A stretch of 64,000 nucleotides of DNA from Halobacteriovoraceae bacterium. GTDB lineage: Bacteria > Bdellovibrionota > Bacteriovoracia > Bacteriovoracales > Bacteriovoracaceae. The stretch is taken from assembly GCA_002713145.1 (NCBI GenBank), contig PAVS01000001.1, forward strand, positions 402,021 through 466,020, written 5' to 3'. The notes beneath the pieces were generated by a model. That model saw nothing but the letters and a program-made list of their open reading frames with translations. It ran no database searches and was not told the DNA's origin. This document shows positions 48,445 through 57,047 of this stretch, one piece after another. Position numbers and translations under genes: made by a program. The number at the start of each line of letters is the position of its first letter. Position 1 is the first letter of the stretch.

Positions 48445-50662
48445 GTATTCTCACGTCATTGGCTTCGTCCACTGGCCCATTGAAGTCCTCATCGAAAAGT
48501 CTTTTAAGACCTGATCTTTGATAACGAACGGAAATAATTTTAAAAATATCTGTATCTTGATTCTCGTTTATCGAATTATAAGAAAAATCCTTATTCATAA
48601 TACCTTTGTCATCTTGAATCTCTATATTATTGCCAGTGTTACTTGGCCCAAAATCTAAGTTGAATCCTTTTTTCTTGGATCCACTTCCTGCGGATTTCTG
48701 CTTCAAAAAGCTATTTTCAACTGCGGCTAATTGGTTATTAGTTTCTTTGACAATATTATCTGCTTTTAGATCATCAGTGTCGATTGAATCACCGAGTCCT
48801 CCTGCAAATGGGTTACTTAAAGTTCCATTGTCGAGTCCAGCTCTTGCGGTTGCAGCTAAAGATCTTTCAAGTTGATCTTGGGCTTGGTTTATTTTTTTGA
48901 CAGTGTCAGCTGTTTTCGGATTTTTTTCCATTTGTTCTTTTAACTTTTCAGTATCTGAAATTAATTGATTTAAGTTTGATCCATTGGCGAGCTGTCCACT
49001 AGATAATCGTCCATTAATAAAAGCTGCCGTATCGTTCATGACTCCAGGAAGAGTTCTTAGTCCATTGAGTCCACCTAAGCTCAATGTACCGGCTATATTG
49101 GTACAAGCTTGGCTGGAGTCTTTATCTGCATTTCGACACTGACATCCTGGGTCCGGTTGTCCAGATCGCCTCAAACATCCCTGAACGCCTTGAGCAGAAT
49201 CTTGTCCGGCTTTACCATAGGTTCCAGCTATCAAGTTAAGATTACTATTATTCCACACTGACTGACAGGTCTGATTATTTTTCTTTGATTGATCCTGTTG
49301 TCCGTTTTTATCATAGCAATAGCAAAAAGGTTTACTAGGGGAGCGGCGATCAGCATCGCTACATCTCTCAAACCCAGCTCCACCTGCGGCAAGAAAATCA
49401 TTTCGTATTTCCGTCAGTGCTTCAATTCTATTCTCTGATTTTTTAGCAAGCTTTCCTGCTTTATCTGCAACTTTTTTAGAATATAAGGCCAAGACTCCTG
49501 CAAATGCAGCTCTTACACCAGGGTTTCGAATCGCTTTTTTCACGGTGTCTCCTATGCCAGAGTTTTGAGCATTTTGCTGCATCGTACTTTGTGTATTTGG
49601 TAGGTCTCCAACATTCCCGGTTGCAGACAGATCAGGGGCTTGAGTCTCTCCACCTATCGCGGGATCGGGTCTAACTGTAACAGATGGTAGCCGAAGCTCA
49701 CTTTCTATTGGATCAGTGGCTTGAGCCGAAGGCATAACTACCTCACTCACTTTACGCAGGATAATTTCATAAACTTCTTCTTGCTTAATATTTTCAATAT
49801 GTGCATACGAGCCGAAAATATCTGGTTCAACGAGTGCAAACAGCTCTGCTGCTTGCTGATTGCTCATAGGTGTATAGAGTGGGGAAGAGCTTGGAGTTAC
49901 GCTCGTTGTCTCCGTTGGTGCTGAGGGTTCTGCCCCACCTGGCTGAGTATCTCCACCTGTGTCTGTCTCACCACAAGAAGAATCCCACCCGTTGGTAAAA
50001 CCATCATATATGGAAACTGCGGCAGAAGCTGCATAAAGACCAAAGGCAATATTATAAGTGGTTTTTCTAGCCTTATGCGCTTTCATTCGAGCTTTTTCTT
50101 GTTCTATTTGAAAATCAAAGGCCCTGGTTTGATTAGCGGATACAGTCTGGGTATCCTCTTGACTCGCATTAACTGTAGATTCGTTGACATCTTTTTTATA
50201 TTCCGACATCAACTTTTTTACTTTTTTCTGATAAGCCCTTTGACTTAAAAGCTCTCCCATAATTGAAGAGACTCCACCCCCAAGCATAAGCCAGATTGAG
50301 GTTGAACTACATTGTCCCAGGGCATCCTTATTGGCAAAAAGTATATAGCCAGCTCCAAGAGTCACAATGCCGGGAATTATATAACTTGATTTTGGATCTT
50401 CTCCTTCTTCTACTCCCGCCATATCGTCTTCAATATTTTTTTCAAAACATTTGCGAGCGGCTTCCCCTTCAAGCCCACCACATTCTTGCGCTTCAGTTTT
50501 ATTACTGACGGTAGACTGAGAAAGTACACAGCGATTGAGGCTATTGTCATAAACCTGGCCTTGAGGGCAGTTATCACTGGCGTGTGCTGAATTTACAGAA
50601 AGATGCAAGGGCATCACGATCAATTCAAAAATAAGAAGTGTTGTAAAAATTCTCTGCCACAT
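48431..50662 (-). CDS. Large exported protein with IFKIISVRY signature
   Basis: 743 residues. Signal peptide to about VNSAHA. Then a CPQGQVYDNSLNRC disulfide module, an acidic stretch, a hydrophobic pair near 105-135, a charged coiled-coil region about 145-200, a second hydrophobic helix near 206-220, a Gln/Pro/Ser linker, a Cys cluster near 420-540, a long helical segment, FNLDFGPSNTGNN near 650, and the signature IFKIISVRY ending about 29 residues before the C-terminus. Layout mirrors the 35652 gene (signal, helix pair, coiled coil, helix, FN[FL]D[IF]G...TG, IFxIISxRY), so they are paralogs. No known family. Confidence 0.75.
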   Translation of the reverse strand: MWQRIFTTLLIFELIVMPLHLSVNSAHASDNCPQGQVYDNSLNRCVLSQSTVSNKTEAQECGGLEGEAARKCFEKNIEDDMAGVEEGEDPKSSYIIPGIVTLGAGYILFANKDALGQCSSTSIWLMLGGGVSSIMGELLSQRAYQKKVKKLMSEYKKDVNESTVNASQEDTQTVSANQTRAFDFQIEQEKARMKAHKARKTTYNIAFGLYAASAAVSIYDGFTNGWDSSCGETDTGGDTQPGGAEPSAPTETTSVTPSSSPLYTPMSNQQAAELFALVEPDIFGSYAHIENIKQEEVYEIILRKVSEVVMPSAQATDPIESELRLPSVTVRPDPAIGGETQAPDLSATGNVGDLPNTQSTMQQNAQNSGIGDTVKKAIRNPGVRAAFAGVLALYSKKVADKAGKLAKKSENRIEALTEIRNDFLAAGGAGFERCSDADRRSPSKPFCYCYDKNGQQDQSKKNNQTCQSVWNNSNLNLIAGTYGKAGQDSAQGVQGCLRRSGQPDPGCQCRNADKDSSQACTNIAGTLSLGGLNGLRTLPGVMNDTAAFINGRLSSGQLANGSNLNQLISDTEKLKEQMEKNPKTADTVKKINQAQDQLERSLAATARAGLDNGTLSNPFAGGLGDSIDTDDLKADNIVKETNNQLAAVENSFLKQKSAGSGSKKKGFNLDFGPSNTGNNIEIQDDKGIMNKDFSYNSINENQDTDIFKIISVRYQRSGLKRLFDEDFNGPVDEANDVRIHGDQ

Positions 50663-50672
50663 ATAAATCCCT

Positions 50673-50700
50673 ATCGGCTAAGTTATTGGTTTCATTTAAT
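50673..50700 (-). promoter_or_regulatory. FliA-like (sigma28) promoter of the 743-residue gene
   Basis: On the minus strand TAAA at 50700-50697, 16-bp spacer, GCCGATAG at 50680-50673 (consensus TAAA-N15-GCCGATAA). The -10 is only 10 bp from the ATG at 50662, which would give a nearly leaderless mRNA; GGGA lies just before the ATG. Confidence 0.5.
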
Positions 50701-50785
50701 TATCCCCTGCGACTTGCCTAAAACCAAGAAAACGAGGTAAAACACTGAAATTACTGAAATCTTATTAATACCTAAGGCAATAAAT

Positions 50786-51349
50786 ATGGGCAATTTAGCC
50801 TTGTTATTTTCAATACTTATAAGTTCTAGCGCATTTGCTCTAGAGTTTGGGGATATATTACTGCAGCCACTCAAGTGCTGGAGTTGCTCTCTGATTGAGC
50901 AGCAAGAAAACTCTGATTACTCACATATGGGTCTTTATATCGGAGATGATCAAGTAGCTGAAGCGTTCGCTGGGGGAGTTAAAATTGTTAGTTTGGAAGA
51001 GTTCAAGCAAAAAACAGATCCCTTGAGATCCATCTCAGTGAGAAGATTAAAATCTCTTCCTCCCTATTTTGAAACAAGGCTCATGAGTGAATTAAGTCTT
51101 TATCTAGGCAGACCCTACGATCGATGGTTTAGCTGGGAGGGGAGTGAAATCTATTGCTCAGAGCTTGTCTTTAAAGTTTTAGCTCCTTTAGTTCACTTTG
51201 AGGATCTATCCCCAAAGCCTATGTTATTTGATCAAAATACCGAGTATTGGGATCGCTATTTTAGAGGTCAAACTCCTAGAGGTGAGCTTGGAATTTCCCC
51301 TGGAGATTTTGAACTAAGTTCAGACTTTGAAACTGTCGAAAGTATTTAG
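50786..51349 (+). CDS. YiiX-like permuted papain-fold hydrolase, exported
   Basis: 187 residues. Signal peptide ending SSAFA (about 18). LEFGDILLQPL opens the domain and DYSHMGLYIGD near 47-57 and IYCSELVFKVL near 116-126 supply His and Cys of the permuted NlpC/P60-like (YiiX/YebB) fold, in the order His then Cys. These enzymes cleave peptide or acyl bonds, many on cell-wall material. The downstream epimerase gene begins 1 bp after its end. Short divergent region (123 bp) from the 743-residue gene. Confidence 0.8.
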   Translation: MGNLALLFSILISSSAFALEFGDILLQPLKCWSCSLIEQQENSDYSHMGLYIGDDQVAEAFAGGVKIVSLEEFKQKTDPLRSISVRRLKSLPPYFETRLMSELSLYLGRPYDRWFSWEGSEIYCSELVFKVLAPLVHFEDLSPKPMLFDQNTEYWDRYFRGQTPRGELGISPGDFELSSDFETVESI

Positions 51350-51350
51350 C

Positions 51351-52274
51351 ATGTATGAAATAAAAAAAATTAATTTAAAACTTAAAACCACGTGGAAAAT
51401 TTCTCGCAATAGCTCTGATGAAAAAGAGAACTTTATTATTAGTTTTAATGGACACGAATCGGAAGTCGCACCCAATGTGAGATATTACGAAGATAGTAAG
51501 CTCATTGAAAGTCATTTTAAAGAACTTAAAAAAACGACTAAAATGAACCTGACTTGGGCCAATAGTTTCCAGTCCGCTATCAACAACGTTCTTTTAAAAC
51601 ATGAAAATGAGGGAGACCTTTATAAGGCGTTAGACATTCCTAAAGTTGAGGCCGTGAAAACATCATTTTCAATCCCCATAATGGAGCCCGATCAAGTCCA
51701 AGATTATTTAAAAAAGAATTCACAGTTCCATTTTTATAAACTCAAAGTTTCAGATGAAAACTCTTTTCATCTCCTTCAAGAAGTGGTGAAGCAGACTGAC
51801 AAACCTATTCGCGTCGATGCCAATGAAGGGTTTAAATCTTTAGAGGCCTATCTCGATTTTCAAAACAAGATAAAAGATTTTAATATTGAGTTTATTGAGC
51901 AGCCTTTCCCGGTAGGTATGAAAGAGGCTTATAAAAGTCTTTACCCTCAAAGTTTATTCCCTGTGATTGCAGATGAATCAGTACTTTTAGATTTTAAAGG
52001 TGAAGAATTTCAAAAAATGTTTCATGGAATCAATATAAAGATGATGAAATGCCGAGGCCTTGAAACAGCGAAAAGACTTCTTTTAAAAGGAAAGCAATTT
52101 GGTCTTAAGACTATGGTTGGTTGTATGATCGAATCATCTTTAGGTATTAGTGAGGCGATGTCATTGGCAGCACTGGCAGATTATATTGATTTAGATGGAA
52201 GTTTATTAGTCGAAAACGACCCCTACGCGCATCTTATACGCGTAGAGGAAGGTCATTTAATTTTAAATCAGTGA
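51351..52274 (+). CDS. L-Ala-D/L-Glu (dipeptide) epimerase, enolase superfamily
   Basis: 307 residues from the ATG at 51351, one base after the previous stop; an in-frame start at 51327 lies inside that gene. The family uses a Lys-Lys pair: YKLKV near 118-122 and NIKMMKCRG near 231-239 carry the catalytic Lys residues; metal ligands RVDANEG (near 141-147), IEQPF (near 170) and ADES (near 195). The ending DLDGSLLVENDPY with D-x-D marks the dipeptide epimerase subfamily. It converts murein-derived L-Ala-D-Glu to L-Ala-L-Glu for catabolism. A useful enzyme for a bacterium that digests prey peptidoglycan. Overlaps slyD by 7 bp (convergent). Confidence 0.85.
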   Translation: MYEIKKINLKLKTTWKISRNSSDEKENFIISFNGHESEVAPNVRYYEDSKLIESHFKELKKTTKMNLTWANSFQSAINNVLLKHENEGDLYKALDIPKVEAVKTSFSIPIMEPDQVQDYLKKNSQFHFYKLKVSDENSFHLLQEVVKQTDKPIRVDANEGFKSLEAYLDFQNKIKDFNIEFIEQPFPVGMKEAYKSLYPQSLFPVIADESVLLDFKGEEFQKMFHGINIKMMKCRGLETAKRLLLKGKQFGLKTMVGCMIESSLGISEAMSLAALADYIDLDGSLLVENDPYAHLIRVEEGHLILNQ

Positions 52275-52741
52275 TTATGTCCACCAACGCCGTGGGCATG
52301 TCCGTGAGCTTTTTCTTCGTCGGTTGCGTCTCTTTTTTCTGTTAACTCCACATCAAAAAAGAGGTCATGTCCTGCAAGGGGATGATTCCCGTCTACATGA
52401 ACATCTTCACCTTCAATATTAACTACGGTAAATATTGGTGCGTGATCTTCATTTGTAACTTGAAATTGATCTCCAATATTGAGTTCCTGTCCTTCTGGAA
52501 ATTGAGATTTTTGAACAGTTATTCTTAAGTCCTCAATAACTTCACCATAAGCATCAGCTGCTTTTACTTCAACGTTTTTCTTATCTCCAACTTCAAGATC
52601 AACGATTTCCTTTTCTAGGCCTGGAATAATTTGTCCCGAAGACTCTAGGAACAGAAGAGGTGATGTATTTTGAGAGGAATCAATCACGTTTCCATCTTTA
52701 TCTTTAAGTGTGTAATGAAATCCAAATACTCTTTGAGTCAT
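52268..52741 (-). CDS. slyD: FKBP-type peptidyl-prolyl isomerase SlyD
   Basis: 157 residues. FKBP domain MTQRVFGFHYTLKDKDGNVIDSS near 1-23 and the chaperone 'insert-in-flap' domain (about 70-130), with metal-binding histidine-rich tail EKAHGHAHGVGGHNH at the C-terminus. SlyD folds proteins and delivers nickel in some bacteria. Monocistronic or with the upstream CoA-transferase-like gene (9 bp away). Convergent and slightly overlapping with the epimerase. Confidence 0.92.
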   Translation of the reverse strand: MTQRVFGFHYTLKDKDGNVIDSSQNTSPLLFLESSGQIIPGLEKEIVDLEVGDKKNVEVKAADAYGEVIEDLRITVQKSQFPEGQELNIGDQFQVTNEDHAPIFTVVNIEGEDVHVDGNHPLAGHDLFFDVELTEKRDATDEEKAHGHAHGVGGHNH

Positions 52742-52750
52742 AAATGCTCC

Positions 52751-53620
52751 TTAATTGTTTTTATCTATTAGCGTTAAGCAGAATTGACGGTTCTTAAGTT
52801 TTTCTTTTATCTCATTTGTCGTCAAATTGGTAAACAAGTTTCTAATTTTCTCCTGGGTAACACCAGTGGTGTCGAGCCGCTCTTCAGATGTAAGATTTAA
52901 ATTGAAGACTTGATTAAACTCTGCCCAGTAATGCTCCTCCACTGCTGCAAGGGCAACATGACCTCCGTCAGCTAATAGATAAATATTGTAACAAGGGAAA
53001 AGCCCGTTGTGTAAAACCTTAGGACCGAAACTAGAATAGAGACTGTCTAGAATGAGTTTCGCTGACTCATCTAAATAGATAGTATCATATTCAAACTTTC
53101 CAGATTGCCGGTTGGCAATATAGGCGGCCAGTGCCTGCTGAGCTAGAAGTTGTCCAAAACTAATCCCGGCAAAGGGAAGATAGGGTGGAGCAATACTTTC
53201 AATCAGATGAAGAGCGAAGGTTTTGGTAACTGCAAGTGCATTAAGGTCGTGCATACCACCGAGCGTTTGAGATGAGTCAAGAAAAACACAAGAGCCTCTA
53301 GCCCTTTCCAAAATTAACTTTTTAATTCTTTTACTATGAGGAGCAATGATAATTTCACTAGACTCTATCGCATCAATCAGTCTGGATTGATTGTCTTTAA
53401 AGGAGATGATTTCAATTGTTTTATCTTTATTGAGATTTCGATACCAATCTTGAAAATTCTCCAGCCCGGAAAGATTTTCTTTGAAAGGATCTTCGCCCCA
53501 GTCAGAATTTTCTATTTTTGTAACCTCAGCTCCTGAAAGAGATAAGCAGTAGGTGGCCAGGGGGCCTGGCAACCGAGCTGTGAGATCTAGAACGCGTACA
53601 CCATTTAGAAATGACTTCAC
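52751..53620 (-). CDS. CaiB/BaiF (class III) CoA-transferase-like protein, short
   Basis: 289 residues, about 100 fewer than the usual 390-400. The N-terminus VRVLDLTARLPGPLATYCLSLSGAEVTKIE near 8-37 is diagnostic (VLDL-x(4)-GP and ADVIKIE). The later part with GGHVALAAVEEHYWAEF near 211-227 is the C-terminal domain, whereas the middle is shortened. The catalytic Asp motif (near the GQ-V-D element of relatives) is not clear; QSGKFEYDTIYLDE near 166-179 may correspond. Overlaps the DUF255 gene by 4 bp. Might be an inactive or specialised form. Confidence 0.65.
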   Translation of the reverse strand: MKSFLNGVRVLDLTARLPGPLATYCLSLSGAEVTKIENSDWGEDPFKENLSGLENFQDWYRNLNKDKTIEIISFKDNQSRLIDAIESSEIIIAPHSKRIKKLILERARGSCVFLDSSQTLGGMHDLNALAVTKTFALHLIESIAPPYLPFAGISFGQLLAQQALAAYIANRQSGKFEYDTIYLDESAKLILDSLYSSFGPKVLHNGLFPCYNIYLLADGGHVALAAVEEHYWAEFNQVFNLNLTSEERLDTTGVTQEKIRNLFTNLTTNEIKEKLKNRQFCLTLIDKNN

Positions 53621-55665
53621 TTTTTATCCGCGGGAGGAGCAAAAACAGTTTTAAATTCCTCGAATGAACTTCCTTTAAGTTCACATTCTTTTCGTGTACA
53701 AATCTGCCAGCTTACTTCATCTCTATCGTGGTAATTTAGAGCAAAACGAGTGGAGAAATTGGGGAGAAAAGGAGTAATCGATTTATTCTCTAACCACTTT
53801 TTTGGAATCTCGATTTTTCTGTAAGCCTCATTTGGATAGACAAGAGATCTTAATGTTTCTCCGAAGGCAAGAGGGTTTTGCAAAGAAAGGTGAGTAAGAG
53901 CTTCCATAGAAGCCTCCATCTTACCCAGAATTTCAGATAACTCTGAGTGAACCACAACCCACTTTCTTAGAAGTCCAATATAAACTGAAAGCCCTGCTCT
54001 ATGAGCATGATCAAAAATGGGCGTGTGTATATTCTCATAAAGTTCGGTGTCACTATGAGAAAGTGCTCTTGTGAAAAAACTTGATCCATCAAAAAATTCT
54101 TTCGCTATGAATTCGATAGTGCTTATTCCGTTTTCATAGAAATTCTTTTGAGCCGTGAGCTCATATAGTCTCATTTCAAACTCTGCAAAGAATACGTAAT
54201 CTTCAAACAAGGGGACATGACCAGCTCTGGTGGTGCTTGTTTTTATTCGAGTGCGTCCTTCCTCGTCCTTCGATAGGAATGTTTCATGAATACCTTTGAG
54301 GCAAACAGACAGAATCTCATTGGCAGAATTTTGAATGGCTTCAATTTTAGAAAATTGAATCACATCCATTAAAGCTGAGCCCAATTGAAAATTCCAGCTC
54401 GCAACACCTTTTCTATCTGTCGCGGGCGGAATTCGCATCTTTCTTGCTATATTGAGAGCCTGTCTTATCTTTCTAACTTCAGTCCAGCCCTCTGGAGAAT
54501 AAATTTCTTCACGCTTATCTATATTAAGCCTAGGAATATTCATGCCAGAGCGGAAATTACCTTTCTCCGTAATATGAAACCAGTTTTCAAATTTTTCAGT
54601 TTGCTCTGTGAGAGTTTCATCAAAATCAACGAGAGCGTCTATAAATTCGTCTCGTGTAAAACCAAAGTAGAGTCCTTCCTCTCCTTCGGATTGAGAATCT
54701 TGTCCCGAGAAGAAATAGCCATCGTCTGCAAGCATTTCTCGTTTGAGGTAGTCCAACGTATTTATAAGAGCATCAAAAACAGCGGGTGAGGGATAAATTA
54801 GACTTGCTTTAGAAAAGAGTCTTAAAAAACCGGCTTGGTCATAGAGCATTTTTTCAAAATGAGGCAAAGACCAATCTTTGGAGGAACAATATCTATGGAC
54901 TCCTCCTCGAGCCTGATCATAGAGAGTCCCGAAAGCAATTTGTTCGATAGTTTTAACAATATGATCTCCATATTCTCTTGGAACCATACCCTCAAGCATA
55001 TGCTCAATCGCCCACTCAAGAAAACTAAAATGGGGAAACTTAGGCTCAGAGCCGTAGCCTCCATTATCCTCATCTTGGTATTGTTTGAGCGCATTTAAAA
55101 TTGAAGCAGCATTGGGGTAGTGTCCTTCAAATTCAACCTTATGCTCAGCCTTGGGAGCTTGTTTGAGAGCGGCAATAACTTGATCCGCATTTTTTTCTAC
55201 TTGATCTCTTTCCTCTCGAAAGGCTCTAGATAAGTTAGTTATAACTTCCTCAAAGGATGGAATTCCCTCCTGACCAACTTTTGGAAAGAAAGTTCCCACA
55301 AAATATGGCTTCATATCAGGAGTTAAAAATGCATTCAAAGGCCAGCCACCTTTTCCATTCATGACCTGACATGAAAGCTGAAAGTATTGATCGATATCGG
55401 GGAGTTCTTCTCTATCTACTTTTATGGCAATAAAATTTTCATTTACCAATTCAGCGAGTTTTGAATCTGTAAAACAGTCATTTTGCATGACGTGGCACCA
55501 ATGACAGGAGTTATATCCAATAGATAACAAAATTGGTTTTTCCTTATCTTTTGCTTCTTGAATAGCTGTCGGTCCATAAGGACGCCAATTGATAGGGTCT
55601 TTGCTGTGACGCATTAGGTATTGAGAGCTCTCATCTCTGAGATGATTGTAATTTGTTGTCGCCAT
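53617..55665 (-). CDS. DUF255 thioredoxin-domain protein (YyaL/SSP411-like)
   Basis: 682 residues, standard length. N-terminal thioredoxin-like domain (1-170) with HSKDPINWRPYG near 19-30 and SCHWCHVMQNDCF near 53-65, in which the C-x-x-C is SCHWC, plus a six-hairpin glycosidase-like domain with PLPHFEKMLYDQA (SLPHFEKMLYDQAG near 267-280) and VASWN near 423-427. Often annotated 'spermatogenesis-associated protein 20-like'; biochemical role unclear. Overlaps the CoA-transferase-like gene by 4 bp. Confidence 0.88.
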   Translation of the reverse strand: MATTNYNHLRDESSQYLMRHSKDPINWRPYGPTAIQEAKDKEKPILLSIGYNSCHWCHVMQNDCFTDSKLAELVNENFIAIKVDREELPDIDQYFQLSCQVMNGKGGWPLNAFLTPDMKPYFVGTFFPKVGQEGIPSFEEVITNLSRAFREERDQVEKNADQVIAALKQAPKAEHKVEFEGHYPNAASILNALKQYQDEDNGGYGSEPKFPHFSFLEWAIEHMLEGMVPREYGDHIVKTIEQIAFGTLYDQARGGVHRYCSSKDWSLPHFEKMLYDQAGFLRLFSKASLIYPSPAVFDALINTLDYLKREMLADDGYFFSGQDSQSEGEEGLYFGFTRDEFIDALVDFDETLTEQTEKFENWFHITEKGNFRSGMNIPRLNIDKREEIYSPEGWTEVRKIRQALNIARKMRIPPATDRKGVASWNFQLGSALMDVIQFSKIEAIQNSANEILSVCLKGIHETFLSKDEEGRTRIKTSTTRAGHVPLFEDYVFFAEFEMRLYELTAQKNFYENGISTIEFIAKEFFDGSSFFTRALSHSDTELYENIHTPIFDHAHRAGLSVYIGLLRKWVVVHSELSEILGKMEASMEALTHLSLQNPLAFGETLRSLVYPNEAYRKIEIPKKWLENKSITPFLPNFSTRFALNYHDRDEVSWQICTRKECELKGSSFEEFKTVFAPPADKK

Positions 55666-55755
55666 GTAACCTCTGGAGAAGATGTAAATTTTAGTTATTT
55701 AAACATAATAATATTTACTTTTGAAGGTGTATTAGTTAGTTAACGCAGGATGGAA

Positions 55756-56634
55756 ATGATTAGAAAACTTGTCTTTAAAAGCTCTGGACCGAGCTTGAGC
55801 TTATTTCACGGGGTCCTTAGAGAAAGTCGCTATGAACTGCGCTTACTCATTTTCTTCTTTTTTGTCTTATTAATTGGACTTGGTTTTCAGCCGGCCCTTA
55901 TTTCTAGTCTCAAAGTTGGAGACTTAGCGGTTATTAGCGCATTTAGGGAATACAATCTAACTCCCTCTGCTCTTAAATCAGCAGAGCGATTTAATCTCAA
56001 AGAAATTGTTTCTAAGAATATGAGTTATAGTTATGAAAAAACAGAACTAGGATTTTACTTAAGAGACCTGAATTTTTTCGAATTAAACTCAAAGGCTGAT
56101 GTAGAGAAACGCATTTTAGAGTCTCTCCCCCCCAGTTTAAGAAGAAAAGCCTATAAATACGTTAGAGCAGTGTTGATCCTAGCTGAAAAACATCAGGTTG
56201 ATCCTATTTGGGTACTATCAGTTATGTGGACTGAGTCTCACTTTGATTATTCTGCCCAAAGTTGGGCGGGAGCTAGAGGGCTTATGCAAATTATGCCTGA
56301 GACTCGTAAATTTGTTTACCGTCAATATAAGGCTAGGGGAAAGCGCCTCATGGTAGAAGAGCCTAGTTTTAATGTGAATAAATATTTTCCCTACCCCGTT
56401 GAGGCTGCAGTTAAAACGAATCACGTAAGAAAACTAGTAAATATTGAACTTGGGATCATCTATCTTAAGACGCTTTTAAAGACATTCAAAGACCACAAGT
56501 ACGCAACAGTCGCTTATAATATGGGTCCAGGCTGGACACAAAAAAGACTTAGGCTCAACCTTCCGGTTGGTGAGAAGAATGAATACCTTGATAAGGTTGA
56601 TTCTGCATATAAAAGAATCACAAGAAAGATTTGA
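55756..56634 (+). CDS. Membrane-anchored lytic transglycosylase, SLT-like
   Basis: 292 residues from the second ATG at 55756, which has GCAGGA 5 bp upstream; the ATG at 55750 is less likely. N-terminal helix near 30-48 (LLIFFFFVLLIGLGF). The SLT domain from about 130: catalytic Glu in VMWTESHFDYSAQSWAGARGLMQIMPET near 155-182, TVAYNMGPGW near 250-259. It cleaves the glycan strands of peptidoglycan. The following gene starts in the next bases. In a predator it may help in prey entry or remodelling of its own wall. Confidence 0.88.
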   Translation: MIRKLVFKSSGPSLSLFHGVLRESRYELRLLIFFFFVLLIGLGFQPALISSLKVGDLAVISAFREYNLTPSALKSAERFNLKEIVSKNMSYSYEKTELGFYLRDLNFFELNSKADVEKRILESLPPSLRRKAYKYVRAVLILAEKHQVDPIWVLSVMWTESHFDYSAQSWAGARGLMQIMPETRKFVYRQYKARGKRLMVEEPSFNVNKYFPYPVEAAVKTNHVRKLVNIELGIIYLKTLLKTFKDHKYATVAYNMGPGWTQKRLRLNLPVGEKNEYLDKVDSAYKRITRKI

Positions 56635-56636
56635 GC

Positions 56637-57047
56637 ATGTTGTCCCATCTGCGTTCACAGCTTGATTTGATAAACGAGCAACTTTTTCAATTGTTGGATT
56701 CGAGAGCAGCTCTTGTTGAAAAAATTCAAAGTGAAAAAAAAGTTTCTTGGGACCCTGAAAGAGAATTGAGTGTCTTTGGGGAATATACTTCCAACTATCC
56801 ACAAAATAGCCTTAAAGAAGATTTGATTTACTCTCTTTTAATTGAATCTCAAGCTCAATCATTTGGTTATCCCCGTTGGAGTGAGGGTGATCACTTAAAA
56901 AATGAGACTCCAAAAAATATTCAATCTATGCTCAACCCTGTTTTACTTCGAATGAGAAATGAGTCAGAATATCAGGCTTTAGATTTGATAGATGATTATA
57001 AAAAACTACTTGAAGGTATATGGGAAAATCAAAAGTTATTGCTATAG
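56637..57047 (+). CDS. Chorismate mutase type II-like domain protein
   Basis: 136 residues from the ATG at 56637 (MLSHLRSQL). AroQ-type pattern: LRSQLDLINEQLFQLLDSRAALVEKI near 4-29 and SWDPERE near 39-45, giving the Arg, Lys and Glu residues of the chorismate-binding site, followed by helices. The remaining 60 residues have no clear counterpart and chorismate mutases are normally ~90 residues. It overlaps cmk by 28 bp and is 2 bp after the lytic transglycosylase gene. No other aro genes nearby. Activity is uncertain. Confidence 0.6.
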   Translation: MLSHLRSQLDLINEQLFQLLDSRAALVEKIQSEKKVSWDPERELSVFGEYTSNYPQNSLKEDLIYSLLIESQAQSFGYPRWSEGDHLKNETPKNIQSMLNPVLLRMRNESEYQALDLIDDYKKLLEGIWENQKLLL

